64,000 nt of DNA from Archilochus colubris (taxonomy: Eukaryota > Chordata > Aves > Apodiformes > Trochilidae): positions 11,282,609 to 11,346,608 of the forward strand of contig CM041084.1 of the NCBI GenBank assembly GCA_023079485.1. Direction: 5' to 3'. A program made the translations under genes and the position numbers. The notes under the pieces were generated by a model that saw nothing but the letters and a program-made list of their open reading frames with translations, was not told the DNA's origin and did no database searches. This document shows positions 61,101 to 64,000 of the stretch, piece by piece. Position 1 is the stretch's first letter. The number at the start of each line of letters is the position of its first letter.

Positions 61101-62999
61101 ATGACCATCAATAGCTGTTAGACTCAGCAGGTGAAAGCTGACACACACTCCATGGAAGTTGAGTCTCAATTTTGCTGGAGCATTTTGCCAAAACACTTTC
61201 TATGGGGAATCTCTGCACTACTTCTTATACTGAAATCTGCAGTGGGATGGCTAAGAAGAAGCCAACACAGAGCAAAAAGCACTCCTGGGCCTAATCTTGC
61301 ACACACTGTTCTCAATAAGGTCATGCTCCTTAGCATGAATGAGAGAATTAAGTTGTATTCCAGAAGGCCTGAGATGTTAGATACAGGCAAGTGGCTCTTT
61401 TTGTGACACATGGCTGTCCTCACCTGACACATTTGGCACTGCCTCACATTAAAGTGTTTTAATTTCCTAAAGACAATTTGAAGTAGGAAACAATATCCAG
61501 TTCTTCCATAAGAAAAATGATCTTAACTCTCCAGGCCTATCACTGATACAGAGCTTTACTCAGCTAGAAAAGTTTTCAGTTAAGCAGAGAGTATTATACA
61601 GTCAGTAAGTGGAAGGAAAAACGAAAGCTGAAATTTGAAAGCAGAAAGGAGGAATGAATAAGTGTCCTCACAAAAGAGAAGTGCAATTGAGAGTCAATTG
61701 TCTAGCATAGTACTTTGGGCATCCTCACCTCCAGGACTAATGGGGAGAAGCAAAAGGCTTTTAGCACTCCAAAGAGGGATCACGCCACAGCTTGCACAGC
61801 ACATTTATCCTTATTTGTGTTGTGATTGTATCTAGAGCAGGAATAGATGATCTCTAGTGTGCAGTGCCACAGGCTGGTGCATTTTTAATGGTGTGAGGCT
61901 GGGTCATCCCAGGGCTGGGAGCTAGAGGACATCAGCTCTTGTGAAAGACCAGGGAGACCTGGTCTCATTTCCTCTTCAAGGTCCTAGTTTGGCAGAAGTT
62001 AGGGGTGTCTACTTGGCAGAGGTTTGCCTTGTTGAGAGACAGCAGCTCTTCGTTCTCAATTCTGCCTCCCAGCAGGCTCAGGTTCTAATTCAAGAAAGAA
62101 ATACACAGCCTTGAATACCACCTGGAAATTGTAATTGTTTTCTGGTTACCTGAAAATACAAGGCACACTGACACACCTGACCAAGGCACCTATTTTGCAG
62201 TGGGCAATGTTAGTTGGACCATCAGAAGTCTCAGCACAATGATAAACTCACACTTTGTCCAAAATGGACATTGAAAACTGAGGCAGAAAGACACAGAAGC
62301 CCAGAACTACTAAGTAGGTGCCTAGCTGCGAGGGATTTTGGAAGCCACAGAGGACTTGCCAGAAGTTTTACACATGTCCCACTCTACTGTTAAAAAACAG
62401 AACCCAGCTTTCAATCCCTAAACTGGAGCATTAAATCCAGCTCCCTGTATTGCTAATGTCTCTGCTCCTTTGTGGAATATGCAGAGATTTCATCTGCTGG
62501 CCTTTTAAACTTTTTTTTGTGTAGCAGTTTCCACAGGTTCCATATTTTTGTGAAAATATTAAGTAAAATAAAACACATAATCAGATTTGTCATTAACTGG
62601 CATGTTTCAGGAATTATTAAAATAGGACACTGAATGATTCCTGAAATGTATTTTTCTCCTACCTGAAAAGCAGATAATAGCAGATAATAGGAGTCCAATA
62701 GGTCTTATTGTTAGCTGTCTCAGTAAAAGCTGTTCCATTTACCCTCCAATCATTTCTTTAGCCACACTTTGGAGAAAATTGCACATTGCTTGGTTCTTCA
62801 AAACACTCTGTAATGTTTTGTTAATTATGTCACATATGACACAGCAGGTCAAATTTTTGAATGGAACAACAGGTGAATAATCTTCCTGTCTGAATTCTGC
62901 TAAATAAATATAACACCTAATCTTATTAGTGGTTGCACAGGAGTTAAGATCCTTTCTGGGACACACTCTGACCTATGCTCTTCACTAGTATAAGTGGAA
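58181..62999. other. AT-rich sequence, minor simple repeats only
   Basis: No gene, RNA or transposon recognised. Small tandem words: an A12 run at 58685-58696, AGATGTTAT three times at 60259-60297, and a perfect CAGATAATAG duplication at 62671-62690. A stretch near 62270-62340 faintly recalls an ancient MIR-like SINE but is not convincing. Confidence 0.5.
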
Positions 63000-64000
63000 T
63001 TATAAATGGGCAAGAAACAGAGGGAAAAGCAACAAGGCAGATATCATAGTAGAGGTCTGTTATAGACCACCCAACCAGGGAGAGGAGGTTGATGAAGTGT
63101 TCTATAAGCAGCAGGGTAAGGTTTCAGATTCATTTCCTATTGTTCTTTTGGGAGACTTCAACCTATCAGATGTCTGCTGGAAATATAATACTGCAGACAC
63201 GAAGCAGTCCCAGAGATTCTTGGAGTGTGTGGAAGATAACCAGGTAACACAGCTGGTGACTGAGCCAACTAGGGAAAGCTCAATGCTAGATCTACTGCTT
63301 TTGAACAGGGAAGGAGTAGTGGTAGATGTAAAGGTTGGTGGTCATCTTGGACAAAGTGACATTGGTTGACAGTCGACTTAATATGAGTTAGCAGTGTGTG
63401 CAGGTGTCCAAGAAGGCCAATGGCATCCTGGCTTGTATTAAGAACTCAGTGGCCAGCAGGAATAGGGAGGTGATTGTCCCTCTGCACTCAGCTCTGGTGA
63501 GGCCACATCTTGAGTTCTGTTCTGGGCACCTCACTCTAAGAGGGACATAGGAGTGCTGGAGCATGTCCAGAGAAGGGCAACAAAGCTCATGAAGGACCTG
63601 GAGCACAAGTCCTGTGAGGAGCAGCTGAGAGAGCTGGGGTTGTTTAGTCTGGAGAAGAGGAGGCTGAGAGGAGACCTTAGAGCTCTCTTCAGCTACACCA
63701 AGGGAGGTTGAACTGTGAAAGGAAACAGCCTCTTCTCCTTAGCAAACTGTCGTAGGACCAGAGGGAATGGATGGAAGCTGAACTAGGGGAGGTTTAGGCT
63801 GGATGTTAGGAAATATTTTTTTCACTGAGAAGGCTATCAGGCATTGCCCAGGACAGTGGTGGAGTCACCATCCCTGGAGGAATTTAAAAGGCATTTGGAC
63901 CTTGTCCTTAAGGACATGGTTTAGTAGTTGACTGTGGTGTTAGTCAAAGGTCGGACTGGATCATCTTGGAGGTCTCTTCCAACTTAAACATTCTGTGATT
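63000..64000 (+). mobile_element. CR1 LINE with the reverse transcriptase region deleted, cut by window edge
   Basis: A plus-strand CR1 endonuclease segment (63007-63363) is joined directly to a CR1 3' tail (from about 63364). The tail shows 'AAGAAGGCCAATGGCATCCT' (63410-63429), 'GTTTAGTCTGGAGAAGAGG' near 63642-63660, the 3' UTR 'GGTCTCTTCCAAC' near 63971-63983, and the first bases of the terminal octamers (ATTCTGTGATT) at 63990-64000. The whole reverse transcriptase palm between these parts is absent. Frames in the tail are broken by small deletions, for example near 63519 and 63845. The element probably ends within a few bases beyond the window. Confidence 0.93.
63007..63369 (+). pseudogene. 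CR1 ORF2 endonuclease-domain fragment
   Basis: This is the C-terminal two-thirds of the AP-like endonuclease that nicks target DNA for CR1 retrotransposition. The frame is open from 63007, reading NKADIIVEVCYRPP (63031-63072), then LLGDFN with the conserved Asp/Asn (GDFN at 63151-63162), QSQRFLECVEDN, EPTRESSMLDLLLLN and HLGQSD. In intact copies the next residue is the catalytic His of the Ser-Asp-His motif; here it is Ile (codon 63361-63363), followed by Gly and a stop. The deletion junction therefore falls at the catalytic His. The N-terminal catalytic Glu region is also missing. Dead fragment. Confidence 0.88.

Noticed and set aside
62270..62340. MIR-like SINE core
   Set aside because: Only a faint similarity (ACTGAGGCAGAAAGAC followed by GACTTGCC at some distance); too little to call.

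Overview
The window looks like avian nuclear DNA, most likely from a passerine bird: AT-rich, gene-poor, intergenic or deep-intronic sequence. The bird call rests on several 5'-truncated CR1 LINEs, most keeping the characteristic 3' end of short ATTCTATG-type repeats, and on one solo LTR that I recognise as an avian (passerine-like) ERVL-type LTR. The passerine call is from memory of that LTR and is softer than the bird call. I find no convincing host protein-coding exon, tRNA, rRNA, snRNA, CRISPR array or prokaryote-type operon. The open frames are either translations of CR1 copies (or their antisense) or short frames of low-complexity or unrecognised sequence.

Layout. 1-5 kb: an old CR1 tail (60-612, +), a possible minus-strand LTR-like remnant (about 980-1500), a (T)n tract (2799-2873) and an ERVL-type solo LTR (about 3825-4496, +). 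6-17 kb is the most repeat-rich part: CR1 tails at 6000-6506 (-), 11255-11780 (-), 14391-15097 (+) and 16454-16878 (-). The 14.4 kb copy still has an unbroken 206-codon pol C-terminus and abuts a short tandem repeat. Between 15.4 and 16.4 kb lies a patch with locally raised CpG, a (GTGCAA)5 array and a 27-bp tandem duplication. 17-44 kb is almost repeat-free AT-rich desert with microsatellites only. 44.4-44.6 kb holds a very degraded CR1 endonuclease-domain relic, and 51.69-51.86 kb an old CR1 tail fragment. 63.0-64.0 kb holds a CR1 copy in which an endonuclease segment is joined directly to the 3' tail, with the reverse transcriptase region missing. It runs off the right edge of the window.

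Between the repeats, several 100-400 bp stretches rich in homeodomain-type AATTA cores and octamer or SOX-like words look like possible conserved non-coding enhancers (about 6.86, 34.3, 41.2, 42.1, 47.3 and 57.9 kb). This is judged by eye from composition only. Nothing here forms a pathway or operon. The main content is the history of retrotransposon insertions, deletion and decay, plus possible long-range regulatory elements of an unseen neighbouring gene.
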